Assembly: GCF_947507565.1 (NCBI RefSeq)
Contig: NC_089181.1
Span: forward strand, 503,501 to 567,500
DNA from: Oscarella lobularis
Taxonomy: Eukaryota > Porifera > Homoscleromorpha > Homosclerophorida > Oscarellidae
DNA: 64,000 bases
Direction: 5' to 3'
Positions within the stretch are counted from its first letter, which is position 1, and each line of letters opens with the position of its first letter. Both the position numbers and the translations under genes were made by a program. Below, piece by piece: positions 44,501 through 62,600 of the stretch. Under the pieces are notes generated by a model, which saw only the letters and a list, made by a program, of their open reading frames with translations, did not search any database and was not told where the DNA came from.

Positions 44501-47500
44501 ATGCAAAAGCCTTAACTCCCTTTCCTTACGTCCATTTGTTCCACCACGGTCCAACCGACGTTGGCCCGGAGCTGCAAATTCCAAAGAAATTCCAAGAGAA
44601 CGACTTTGACCGCCTCTTCGCTAAGAAGAATATCGCCTTGGCGAAAAAACAACGTCGCAGCGTAGACAGTCAAAAGCGCGTGTTCCCTAGCGTCCGTCGC
44701 CTCTTTCGAATCGCGAGCGAGAACGGTCGCACGACGCGCGGCCGACAGGCTCAATCCCCCACGCGTCAGAGGCCTCGCACAGGCAAGCTAAAATACCGTA
44801 AAGAAATTCGTTTTCTCACGAACAAAAAGTACCTCTAGAGGTAATCGCTGTCGTAGTTCGTCCCAGAGATCGTTCTTTGGAAGTAGTCTTCGCAGAAAGT
44901 CGCGTTTATCCGACGCTAGGGCCGTTAGATCGGTGCAGGCGTCGGCGAGTTGAGAGGCTCTTTCGCATGTCCGCAAGTCTCTTAGTTCGTCTTGAATGCA
45001 GTTTAGAAGATCGTTCAATAGTGCGTCGCTTATATTCGCCTTGGAAACCGCGTTGCACGACGCCTTCCAGCATTGCAACAACGCTAAAAAGTCCCCCCAG
45101 TCGTAGAGAAAACAACGAGGTTCGTGCGATTTTTTTACCGTCGTCGGAAAACGTCACGCGAAATTGGAAGAGTCGAATAAAAAGATCGATATCTTTGCTT
45201 GATAACGTTTCTTTTGCGTTCTAAAAGCCAATCGCTGTCGTTTCTTTCTCTCTTTCCCTTTTATCTCTTACCTCAAAATGTTGCCCAACGAAAGTACAAA
45301 TATTTTTGAGCAATTCTATATCGAGTTTATTAGAGGACATCTGCGCTCGGAAATAGCCAGAAACGCAGTCAACGATGCGACAAAGAATCGCTTCTCCAAA
45401 AATCGACTCTAGGGAAAAAAATGAACGTTTTCCCGGGAGACCCCCCACTCATTCATCGTCTCACCTTTATTATTCGCTATTGACGCTACTGTATCCCAAG
45501 TGCTTGCGTCACCGTCATCGTTCAACAGAGCTGAAAACCTCGAGACGATGAACTCTTCGACGGCATCGCATCGAAGCCAAGCAGCCAAGCTCTCTCGTAC
45601 AGCAGACTCACAAGAGCTCACCTATAAATCACCCAACGGTCGTTTCCCCTCTTCAGACGTTACAAGTCTTACTGAATCAAGTAGAGCTTGCACGAGATCC
45701 TCACTGAGATCAGTCTACGTCGCCGGCCAATAAGATTAGGGCGAAAAGAGCGTATGTGCTATGTACCTGAAGTTCATCTAGTAGAGTCTCCCTATTGCGT
45801 AGGGAGAGTAAAAGGCGGAGAAATATTCTCGTCGCCGCGTTTCGTCTATCTATCGTTTCCTTTCGACTCCGTAGAATCGGAAAGAGAGACGAGCGAATGA
45901 AGACGATAATAACGTCTTGACTCTCCTCGTCGTCATCGTCGTTCGCGACGCTCGAGCTCGTGCGAAAGAAGCACGTCGGATCGTCGACCGACGTCAAAAG
46001 ACACAGAACAATTTTAAGATAACCTAATTGCGACGACGACGAGTCCGCGAAGGCTCGTTCTCTGGCGACTTCGAAGACCGCTCTCAGAATCGAATGAAGG
46101 GAATCCGCGTCACTCGACTCGATCTGATACATGGAAGACAAACGACGAAGGAGATCCTCAAGAATGGGATGTCCATTCGTCTAGAGAAGTCACTGTGCGT
46201 TAGATTAGATTGTTGTCTATGTATGTGAGCCTTACCATCGTTGTTTCTAAGGCTGCTAGAACGATGTTCTTTAGCTCTAGCCAGAATTCTTGTATCACGT
46301 ATACTTCGCGCTCTTTCTGTCCTTTCTTGACAAGTTGGGAGATGCAGTTGATTGTCGCTTGAAAAAGCGGCGATTTGGCGAGATTCTCATTTGATGAGAA
46401 ATCGAGTAATGCAAGTTTAACCAAAGGCAACAACTGCACATAAAAACGATTAGCGAGATAGCAACCAAACGAATATCGACCGTACCTGATCACACAGTAA
46501 GAGCCCGACTAACGGCTCCCACTTCTCCGATTTTACTTTCACCGCCTGCACCGCGCAAAAATGAAGGCATTCGACGTACGCCGAAACGATAGCGCCTAAC
46601 GCAGCTGAATCTGAACAAACAGACTCCAGGCGTAGACTACAAAGAAAATCGCTAATACTATGTCTATGATATAGGAAATGATTTTACCCGGTCCTAAAAT
46701 TTGGAAACAGTTCTTCAAAAAAGCCCTTATCTATTAAAGCCTAAAAATCCCAAGACATAATTATAGCATTACACTCAATGACGTGCTTACATCAGAAGGC
46801 AGCTTGCTAAGAAACGGAAGAACATTGGGATAGATTAAGTCGGCCGAGTGACCGCCGCCTTGTTTCAGTACACCCCAAAAACGCGGCAAAATCGCCTTGC
46901 GAAGATTGACGTGACTCCAGCAATTCTACAAGCAGAACAGCGTATATTGACTACACCAAATAAGCTTGCGCAGCACGAGACCTCTATGGAGTTGAGCGCC
47001 TGCAGAATGGCATCCCACGCAGTCAAACAGACGCTCCGCTCAAGTTCTCCGACGCCGGCCAGTGCAACCGAGCAAATATTAGACGAGTAAGAAGACAGAA
47101 TTTCTGGAGACAAATGCTGACAGACAGTCGCAATCATCGCATAAAAAGCGGAACGAATCTGAAAAAGAGAGAGGGAAAAAATCTCAAAAATTCTAATTAC
47201 TGCGAATTTTTCGTTTCTTACCGCGCCCACTTTGTGTTTGCCGTACTTCCACACTTTCGGACGATCCAATAGCGTTCTGTATTGCTCGTCGGCTTCGTCG
47301 TTTCGATCTTTTCCCAATATGCTCATCATGGAACTGAGTCCTCGCAATGACGTGGCAATGACTCGTTCGTATTTCGCTTCCATCTCTTCCGCTGGCACAG
47401 TCCTGAGAAAAAACTCAAAATTGCTCTTTTAATTAAAATGATCTAATTACCTGGGATCGCTCAACGTCGACGGTTTGCTCTCGCAGAGAATCTCGTCGAG

Positions 47501-48295
47501 ATACTAAAAATTTAAATTAGTCAATTTAATCAATTAATCAAAAATGCTCCTTTTTTCTCACTTTGCAAATTGCGACTCTGCAATACGCGACGGCATCCGC
47601 CTTTTTCTTTGGCGTCGGAAAGGCGGCGTTTAGGGCTTTCAGCGCGGCCCCGGCCGCCGGCGAATGAGGATCGGACGTCGAGCAAATCCAACAGGGAACA
47701 AGCGATTTGATATAGGGAGCCAATTGGCGACCAGCTTTGCCAACGATTCCTTCGCAGGCGAGATGAGACGCTTCTCGCACTCGACGATCAAAATCCTAAA
47801 AAAATTCAAAAAAATTTGAAATTTGTGAAAAGGTTGTTTGAAGAGATGCGGGGTTTCTTTCCATGGACAATTTGTTGTAGGGTCTCGTCCAATGGGGAAG
47901 AGCGACAACAACGTCATTCGAAGATAGAGTCTCGTCGCATAATTGTCTCAGATCTTGTAGAGCCTGGGGAGAAGATATATAGGTGAATTGGGATTATGAG
48001 ACTCCGTCTCAACCTTGAGTTTCGTTGCCGTGTCTTTTTTCCCCAGTTTCTTTAGTGCGACGCGCAGTTCGGAGTTCACGTCCGCGTCGCTTTCTCTTTC
48101 TTCGTCGATCGACGACGGCTTGGAGAAGCCGAAGAGAGTGGCGGCGCCGGGGCTGAGCTGATGGACGGCCAAGACTTCCGCCGCTCTAGCGCTGCTTGCG
48201 GGCTATTCAAACGTCTTTTGATGGTGCGACGGGCTTCGGCGATGTCGTACCTTTACGTTGCCTTTTGTTCGCTGACGTTTGCTGCTGCCGCTCAT
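41549..48295 (-). CDS. LTN1: listerin, ribosome-quality-control E3 ligase
   Basis: Exon 1 is 48295-48251 ([15 protein letters not shown]) and exon 2 starts at 48202 ([15 protein letters not shown]); many short exons follow. N-terminal landmarks are [35 protein letters not shown] and [18 protein letters not shown] long HEAT/ARM-like body fills 42,500-47,400, then an RWD-like region ([32 protein letters not shown]) and a C-terminal RING-CH ([41 protein letters not shown]) with the stop at 41549. Listerin binds stalled 60S subunits and ubiquitinates the nascent chain. The frame beginning MAVHQLSPG looks like a start, but exons 1-2 add the conserved N-terminus. Confidence 0.93.
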
Positions 48296-48442
48296 ACTGA
48301 AATCGTGAAAAACGACGTCGTCTTCTCTCGCTGTGACCGTGCGCTAGTGGCGCTACGTCACCGTCTGAGCACACAGCGCGCTAAACAATCAAATCCCCAA
48401 ATCGCGCGGAAAAACGACTACAATTGGACGCGTCATTTTACG
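48296..48442. promoter_or_regulatory. 147-bp bidirectional promoter LTN1 / EXO1
   Basis: Start codons of LTN1 (minus) and EXO1 (plus) face away across 147 bp. It contains gtgaaaaacgacgtcgtctt and gcgcta-type boxes but no TATA. Shared regulation is inferred from the geometry. Confidence 0.55.
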
Positions 48443-50864
48443 ATGGGTATCCAAGGTCTCATACCTTTTCTGAAAGATATACACGAGAAGATCTCCATAT
48501 CGGAGTACGCGGGCAAAAGAGTCGCGATCGACGCCTATTGCTGGCTGCATCGCGGCGCGTACGCGTGCGCCTTCCAACTGGCGCAGGGAATCAAAGCCGA
48601 TCAGTAGGATACGGAATTCGCGGTGTTGTCGAAGAGAGGGGGCCCCTTCTCTTTTCGTTTGCCTGCAGATACGTGAAATACATTCTGAAACGCGTCAATA
48701 TGCTTCGTTACTGGAACGTTACGCCTGTGCTAGTATTCGACGGCGGCCATCTGCCGAGCAAAGCGGGAAAAGAGGCAGAGAGACGAAAGCAAGTGGAAGG
48801 GAATGTGTTCGTGGGCGTGGCTTACTTTGATAATTGAATTAGACGACGAAAAGATTTTCGATTGAAAGGCCTTCAGCAGTTGGCCGAAGGACAGCGATCC
48901 AAGGCGGTGGACTGCTTTCAAAAGTGCATTGACGTCACACCAGAAATGGCAAAAGAAGTCATGGACGTAAATTAAAATATCGCTTGATTTAATTAAGGTT
49001 ACCATTTCATCTCTTCATTTAGGCTTGTAAGGTGATTGGCGTTCAGTGCATCGTAGCACCCTACGAAGCCGACGCTCAGCTTGCCTATTTGAGAAAGAAA
49101 AATTTCGTTCAATTGATTATTACGGAAGACTCGGATCTTTTAGTATTTGGTTGTAAAGAGGTATCAATGACAATTAGTTCTATTCATAATAAGTGATGAT
49201 AAATTCTACTAGGTTATGTTTAAAATGGATGAGAGTGGGAATGGTATTCTGGTCAATTTGAGTCGTCTAAACGAAGTCAAGGGAATGCACAGTTTCACCT
49301 TGGATTCATTTCGTCACATGTGCATTCTTTCCGGTTGCGATTATCTCGCCTCTGTAGCCGGCATGGGACTTGTGACGGCTCGAAAAATGATGATCAAGTG
49401 CGGCATGGATCCACTAAAAGTAATAACAATAATTAATTGCACACACCTAAAAGCTATGTTTTACATTTTTCGAGGTAATTCGATTGATGCGAATGTCTGG
49501 AATGAAAAAAGTTCCTGAAGACTACGCGGAAGAGTTCGAGAAAGCAGACATGACCTTCCTGTATCAAGTCGTCTTTGATCCCATCGAAGAGACTCGTAAA
49601 CCATTGAATGAACTCCCGGACGGTCTACAAGAAGAAGAACTCACATTCAGTGGAATGTACGCCAATAGCTGATAGAAGTCTTCAAAACGTCACGTGTCTC
49701 CTTTGTCCAGGTATTTCAGTCCCAGAAAATCCAAACAGATCTCGTACGGAAAAATGAATCCTATCGATCACGGCGTTTTCAAAAGCAACGACGATTCATT
49801 TCAGGTACGGCGAACATATACTTATACTTAGTTGTTTCAAATTGAAATTCATTTTCAGAATCAGCGAATCTCTTCCCCTCCAACGAAACCGAATCGTCCC
49901 GGTAATTTTGGAGGTGCGATTGCCTTCCAGCCTCGACCAAAGTCCTCGAAAATTGAATCCATCGAATTGACGTCAGACAACAGTGACTGCGGTAAGAAGT
50001 CCATGAATCAAAAAAAATTAAATCCTATCAATCCAATTTTCACCCCAGATGACGCTGACGTCGTTGGTCAATACAAAATAGCGGAGGGTCGCTCCGTTTC
50101 TCTTCCTCTACCGCCTCTTCCCTCGTTACCACCTCCGGTAAAAGTCGCGTCAAGGTCGTCACGACGGAGTCTCTTCCAGAAGGAACATGCGACAGCGATG
50201 CAATCAGGAGGATCACAGTTTAGCAGGTTCGTAGATACAGGACTGGGTGTTTTTGTCTTTGTTATTGTCGTGGTTGCAGGCATTTCGATTTTTCCTCAGT
50301 CGATCCCGTGCAGGACTTCAAAACGAAACGACTGTCTCGTCAGAAAGATTCCGTTTTTTCCTGCCTCGAGGATAAAGACGAGAAAAAAGAAGACGACGAT
50401 AAAGAGACGGACATAGAAGAGGCGAAAGAAAACAAAGACTTTGTCTGCATTGAATCTGAATCTGAAGAAGAAGAGAAAGAGATTCCCACCAAGGCGGCAG
50501 ATGTTTCCTACGGCAGTGGAGCGAGCTCCGGTGAAGCGGTGACGGAGACGAAACGGCAACAGCAGCAGCGGAATCTGCAACGACAGCACACCGTTGGCCT
50601 TAGCAAAAAATTCAAGCGAGATTTAGGTGAGTTCATATGGTCGTCTCTCTTTTGTTGCTCCGATCTTTTATTTCCTCAGGTGAATCTAGACAAGTGCGTG
50701 GTACTAGTGGTAGCATTAGGTCACTTTCAAAAAGACGATTTTCTGAACCCGCTGGTAAGAGGCTGGGCCTGAAAGGGAGAAGAGTTGCCGCGAAAAATAC
50801 TACTAATAGCGGTAACGGTAACATTCTTAGCTGGGCGCGTGTTCGCGATGTAGAAAAACCGTAG
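48443..50864 (+). CDS. EXO1: exonuclease 1 (FEN1/XPG family)
   Basis: Eleven exons: 48443-48603, 48669-48788, 48843-48966, 49023-49160, 49214-49419, 49475-49656, 49711-49804, 49859-49991, 50049-50246, 50300-50626 and 50680-50864. [20 protein letters not shown] and the N domain ([23 protein letters not shown]) lead to the I domain with metal-binding acidic residues ([44 protein letters not shown]) and [19 protein letters not shown]. The C-terminal half is disordered and poorly conserved, with an acidic run (SESEEEEKE), as in other EXO1 proteins. It is a 5'-3' exonuclease and flap nuclease of mismatch repair and recombination. Intron 2 has a GC donor. The stop is 37 bp from that of MLH3. Exon 9's donor was chosen by phase. 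Confidence 0.93.
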
Positions 50865-50901
50865 TTTACCTTGTTCACTTTTCAGTCGCTATTTCAAAAA
50901 A

Positions 50902-53236
50902 TCACAAGTTTATGAGTGGCTGTATGGACGGCCTAGAAAGAAAACGAAGTGTCCGTCATGCAATCGCTTCCTTTGAGTCATTGTATAAGATAAGCATGTT
51001 TAGTAGTAGTACCTTCCGTGGGCACACTGAAAGGGAAGGTGACAGAGCGAGAGCTGCCTCATAAGACTCCGGCACTGCGAGACAGTCAACGGATCTCCAA
51101 AGCGAATTGCTCCTAAAGAATCAATCTTATGTTTGCTTACCCCGCGCTGGTCTCGCGCTCATTTTCCACCGTGACAGGCTTTTGAATTGAGGCTGTTTTG
51201 CAACGTCGATAACGTCGTTTGAGTTGCGTGAGTTGAAGCGAGTATGCGTTCTGCGACCTCAATGATTAGCCCCTGAAAGATCGGTTGGGCGACGACAGTG
51301 AGCGCCTTTGCCGGCTCCTACTTTGATTGTCGTTCTGACGTCACTTCCTATACTCTCATCTTCAAAGGCACGAGGAATTTTATTCACTTGAATGTCGACA
51401 TTAGTTGGAGTGGTGCGCGTGAATTGGTAGTGAATTCCCCAGCGTTCAAAGCCGCTCGAATGGTAGAGAAGCGCTCTTTTGGTCAGGCCACTGAATTTAT
51501 AGGCGAGCGGCCGATCCAGCGGCAAAACGGCGTCCGGCGACACGCCTTCATAGTGACTACCACCACACCCATACAATTCTAAAATTAAAAAAAAACGGCT
51601 ATTAGACATAGGCTGCTACTCCCTCTCGTGTACCCTTTTCGAGCTGTTCGAGACGAACTCGTTCGTGCGCAGCGTGCTGATCTATAAGCACGAGCGAATC
51701 TGAATGGAGACATAAAACAGGTATTTATTCCATAACAAACGATTCCTTGCACCTTTTCTATCTCGATTTCCTTTCATAAGACAGACGATGAATTGATTCT
51801 CAACTTGGCCCAACACCTGAAATCAATTAAACAATTCACGGCATACTTTCAAATGAAATTATTCTTTACTGAGACATTATGCAAGTCCTCTTTGGTGAAT
51901 CGAATCTGCGTTTCAATTGCACCTAGAGACTCGCTGTCGACTCGAGGCACTGAAAGACGTTTCCACGAGGAAATTTCGCCAGTATCTATATAAATCATTA
52001 TTATCTATTATACGTTTGTGGTATGGTACCATTTGTCTCTGGCTCAGGTTTCCAGAGAGCTCGTCTGTATTGATAATCAGTTTCCTGGTAGCCTCTGATG
52101 CAATGACTTATTTTGCATGAATTCTGACTGCAATTGGCGATGTCCATAAATTCGCTATAATGACTTCTTTTCCGTTGAACAGACGTGCTATCACGTCGAG
52201 TTACTTTTGATCTCAGTATGAAAAAAGGCTCTATGTGGAGTGCAAATGAGGAAGGACAAGAACTGGAAGAAGAAGCCAGTAAATCAGTCGTCTCTTCCTT
52301 CGGCTCGTCTCTCCCCAAAAACTCATCAAAACTCCTGGATAAAAATCGATTCACAAACGACCAGCTCTTGAATTCAAGAAGCGTCTTCATCGGATTCGTA
52401 AGAACGTCGCAATCCGACGCAGGACAGTGCAAATTCAAAACGAACACAGGAAACCCGTTCTCCTCCATCCCAACCGACAAAAGTCCCTCGATAACCCCAT
52501 GCAACTTCGAATTGACAAGACAACGCGAATTGACGTAGAGATATTGCCTACTTCGACTCGTATGCCAAGCAGAAGAGACCCAGCCCTCAAGAACATACTC
52601 TCCCTCCCTACAGTCTAACTTTCTCAACTTCCTAGCCCCTTCCTGACACACAAGCTGAGCAAACGCCAACTGAACCGATCTCGTGCCCGCGCTTCGAAAA
52701 ATGACGTCACCGACAAAATCCGTGACGTTAATCGTCACGTGATGGCGCACGAGAGCAAAAGCGACGAGCACGTGGTAGAGATTCTTTCGCACTTGTTGCG
52801 CATGCGTTCGAAGACGCTTCTGTCGTACGGGAACGCCGCGAAATAAATTCGAAATGGAGACGATCGTTCCCGGCGTGCGCATCGCGTCGACGCGACGTCG
52901 CGGAAGAGCGGCGCCGCGTCGAAACGAGACCGCGTGACTCGTCGACGCGGCCACGTGTCGCGATTTGACGTCGAGCGCTTCGGACAGCGTTCGCAGCGCC
53001 GTCATTTTGTTTTCGACGTCGAAAATCGTTTCGAGACGATTCGGATCGATTCCGCGTCCGTCGTCGACGATTTCGATCGCGCCCGAGTCGATTTGAAGGC
53101 GAATTGCGATTGTCGTCGCTTGAGCTTCGGCGCTGTTCGTCGCGAGCTCTTCGACGCATCGCGCGTAGGTTGGGATTGCGAGAGTGGCGCGCAGAAGAGC
53201 GCTATCGCGTTTTTCGACTCGCTTGACTGAAACCAT
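50902..53236 (-). CDS. MLH3: MutL homologue MLH3
   Basis: The large first exon starts at 53236 (MVSVKRVEKRDSALLRATLA) with EELATNSAEA and IVDDGRGID, the Glu/Asn and Gly motifs of the GHKL ATPase, then GTIVSISNLFRGVPVRQK and YLYVNSRCLVNSKLH. C-terminal exons carry the endonuclease motif DQHAAHERVRLEQLE, ACHGAIRFGD and CAHGRPS, as in MLH3 (not PMS1/2). The last exon is 50932-50902. MLH3 with MLH1 forms MutL-gamma, which nicks DNA in meiotic crossover resolution. About 19 residues including the G-F-R-G-E-A loop between DDGRG and the next helix are missing. Middle exons at 51,700-52,050 are approximate. The next gene on this strand upstream, EPRS1, ends 104 bp before its ATG. Confidence 0.9.
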
Positions 53237-53340
53237 TCATCCGTGAAACAAAGAGCCCGGACGCGGTCTCACGTGACAACAAAACAATTTCTTGACGAGA
53301 AAAACATAAAAACAGAAATCAGTCACCTGCAAGTTTCGTA

Positions 53341-59147
<5,807 letters not shown>

Positions 59148-59658
59148 TCGATCTCCGTCTTCACGACGTCTTTTACGTATGCGGCGGTAATGAGAACGGC
59201 TTTAAAAAAACTTTTGATGATCTATCTGCTGAGGAAGGCAAATCTTAACCTAACGGCTGGCTCGTTTTCGACAATTTGATTCGCACGGCCATGCTCTCCT
59301 TCGCGAGATAGCGTGCGCTTGCCGTAGATCAAATGATCAAAATCAAAACAAATTTTGTAGTAGGCTATACTAAAACGGAAAGCAGAGAATAAAAAGCAAC
59401 AAAAATCTTACGATTAAAAGTGCGAATGGTTAGCCTAATTGCTACTGACTGCTACCTACAGTATATTACAATTCCACATGATTCGGACGGTATCTACTGG
59501 TACCATCCGTGTTGAGACTGAACGAAGTACAGTAGTAGATTCTTTCTCTGCAGTCTACTTCGTCTGCGCATCGCCCAGAGAAAAGAGAGCATCTTTGGCC
59601 TGCTTTCTCTAAACAATTTGCGTTACATATGCATGAAGGTTGCCTGCATGAGCCGATA
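59148..59658. other. EPRS1 upstream region
   Basis: 511 bp between the EPRS1 ATG and the end of the ankyrin gene on the same strand. The part up to 59325 is the source of the flank found in the pseudogene copy at 6,693. No TATA box or named motif is clear. Confidence 0.4.
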
Positions 59659-62600
59659 TTAGAACAATTGTACCTCGTCGTCACTGAGCTCAATTACGCC
59701 TTCATCCTCTAGTATCGCCAAAACGTACAAAGCGTCTGCCTTCTTCGCTGCTTCGGCAAGTCTCGGAAGAGTTGAATAAACCGATTCACTCCAGTGTGCA
59801 AGTATCTCCTCAGCAGATCTACACTGCGTGTAACCGGACGCAGTGAGCTCATGAAGCTCTTTTGCAAACGTCGTCCGACGATCAATTGTATCCTTGTTAA
59901 GACAATCAGCTATTGTGCGACGACTTTGAGCTGAAGCGAGAAGATAATGGCCCACTGGAACAACCAGAAAATTTTTCAGAATCTTTAACTGTAAAGAAAC
60001 ACAATTAACACTGCATGCTGAAAAGGACATCAATAATAGAATACCTCATCTTCCGAACTAACGTCGTAACCCATTGACAGAAACCATCTCACCGAACTTT
60101 CCTGTTCACTCTTACACGCTGCCATTAGAATGGTTTCTCCTCCCTATTAGGAAATTGAAGTGATATCTTACTACAAAACTAAAACGTCAATTTACCTTGT
60201 ATCTTTCGTTCACATTCGCCCCGCATTCCCTAATTAAATACAACGCAATTTGTCCATGACCATTAGTGGCCGCATAGTACAAAGCTGTTTTCTCATCCTG
60301 TAAAAACTCAAATACCAAAAAGTAAGTCAAATAATAGAATACCCAATCTTTTGCATTAGCGTCGCAACCCTTTGATACAGTGAGTCTCGCTAGACTTTCT
60401 TCTCCTCTCTTACACGCTATCATTAGAATGGTTTCTCCCCTCTAATAAGAAATTGTAGTGATATGATGATTCTTGCTGTACAACTAACGTCAATTCACCT
60501 CGTATGTCTCGTTTTCATTAGCATGACATTCTCTAATTAAATACAATGCAATTTGTTCGTGACAATTAGTGGCCGCATAGTACAAAGCTGTTTTCTCATC
60601 CTGTAAAAACTCAAATACCACTGCTAAAAAGTAAGTCAAATAAGAGAATACCCCATCTTTTGCATTAACGTCGCAACCCTTTGAAACAGTGAGTCTCACT
60701 AGACTTTCCTCTCCTTTTTTACACGCTATCATTAGAATGGTTTCTCCCCTCTAATAAGAAATTGTAGTGATATGATGATTCTTGCTGTACAACTAACGTC
60801 AATTCACCTCGTATGTCTCGTTTTCATTAGCATGACATTCTCTAATTAAATACAATGCAATTTGTTCGTGACAATTAGTGGCCGCATAGTACAAAGCTGT
60901 TTTCTCATCCTGTAAAAACTCAAATACCACTGCTAAAAAGTAAGTCAAATAAGAGAATACCCCATCTTTTGCATTAACGTCGCAACCCTTTGAAACAGTG
61001 AGTCTCACTAGACTTTCCTCTCCTTTTTTACACGCTATCATTAGAATGGTTTCTCCCCTCTAATGAGAAATTGTAGTGATATGGCGAGTCTCACTATACA
61101 ACTAACGTCAATTCACCTGGTATGTCTCATTTGCATTAGCATGACATTCCATAATTAAATACAATGCAATTTGTTCGTGACCATTAGTGACCGCATAGTA
61201 CAAAGCTGTTTTCTCATCCTGTAAAAACTCAAATACCACTGCTAAAAAGTAAGTCAAATGAGAATACCCAGTGGCGGATCCAGGGGGGGGTCCATGGGGT
61301 CCATGGACCCCCCCTTTGAGCAGAACAAAAAAATTTTTTAAAGTAAAATTGCTGTAAACGCAGTGCTTTTGTATGTGGGAAGCCAGTTAATATTAAGGTT
61401 AGGGATAGGGAGAGGAGATTTAGCCGGTAAAAGCTAATTAGACACCTCATCGTGCTTGCCGGCTGGTCTAAGGCAATGCCTTTATGAAAATATCTCGTGA
61501 AATTTGCAAAAAAGTTTACTGACAAAGTTTTTGCAGATTTGCGCGAGAAAAATGAAACTAAGGTTTATTTTAGAGGACCATTACGTTTGAATAATGAAAC
61601 TGTGTAGATGTTAAAATGTAACAAAAATGCACCAATGTGGGCGTGGTCGGCAAAAAATTTTCGCGCGCGCCAAAGGCGCGCGCAACCTCTCTCCCATGGA
61701 CCCCCCCTTGCTCGAATCCTAGATCCGCCACTGATACCCCATCTTTTGCATTAACGTTGCAACCCTTTGAAACAGTGAGTCTCACTAGACTTTCATCTCC
61801 TCTTTTACACGCTATCATTAGAATGGTTTCTCCCCTCTAATGAGAAATTGTAGTGATATGACGAGTCTTCCAATACAACTAACGTCAATTCACCTCGTAT
61901 GTCTCAGTTGCATTAGCATGGCATTCCCTAATTAAATACACTGCAATTTGTCCGTGACCATTAGTGGCCGCATAGTACAAAGCTGTTTTCTCATTCTGTA
62001 AAAACTCAAATACCACTGCCGAAAGGTAAGTCAAATAATAGAATACCAAATCTTTTGCATTAGCGTCGCAACCCTTTGATACAGTGAGTCTCGCTAGACT
62101 TTCATCACCTCTTTTACACGCTTTCATTACAATGGTTTCTCCCCTCTAATAAGAAATTGTAGTGATATGGTGACTCTTTCTGTACGACTAACGTCAATTT
62201 ACCTCGTATGTCTCATTTGCATTAGCACGGCATTCCGTAATTAAATACAATGCAATTTGTTCGTGACCATTCGTGACCGCATAGTACAAAGCTGTTTTCT
62301 CATCCTGTAAAAAACACAAATACCACTACTGAAAAGTAAGTCAAATAACAGAATGTACCTGATCTCTTGCATTAACGTCGCAACCCATTAATACAGCGAG
62401 TCTCACTAGACTTTCATCTCCTCTTTTACACGCTATCATTAGAATGGTTTCTCCCCTCTAATGAGAAATTGTAGTGATATGACGAGTCTTCCAATACAAC
62501 TAACGTCAATTCACCTCGTATGTCTCAGTTGCATTAGCATGGCATTCCCTAATTAAATACACTGCAATTTGTCCGTGACCATTAGTGGCCGCATAGTACA

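Noticed and set aside
48389-48577. Minus-strand 62-codon ORF across the EXO1 start
   Set aside because: It is antisense to the conserved EXO1 N-terminus and overlaps the divergent promoter.
50308-50589. Opposing ORFs around 50.3-50.6 kb
   Set aside because: The plus frame is part of EXO1 exon 10; the minus frame is Phe/Leu-rich because it is antisense to an acidic Lys-rich stretch.
59466-59693. Cys-rich minus-strand frame just 3' of the ankyrin gene
   Set aside because: Joining it to the ankyrin C-terminus would need an intron of about 30 nt, and it has no start or signal peptide of its own.
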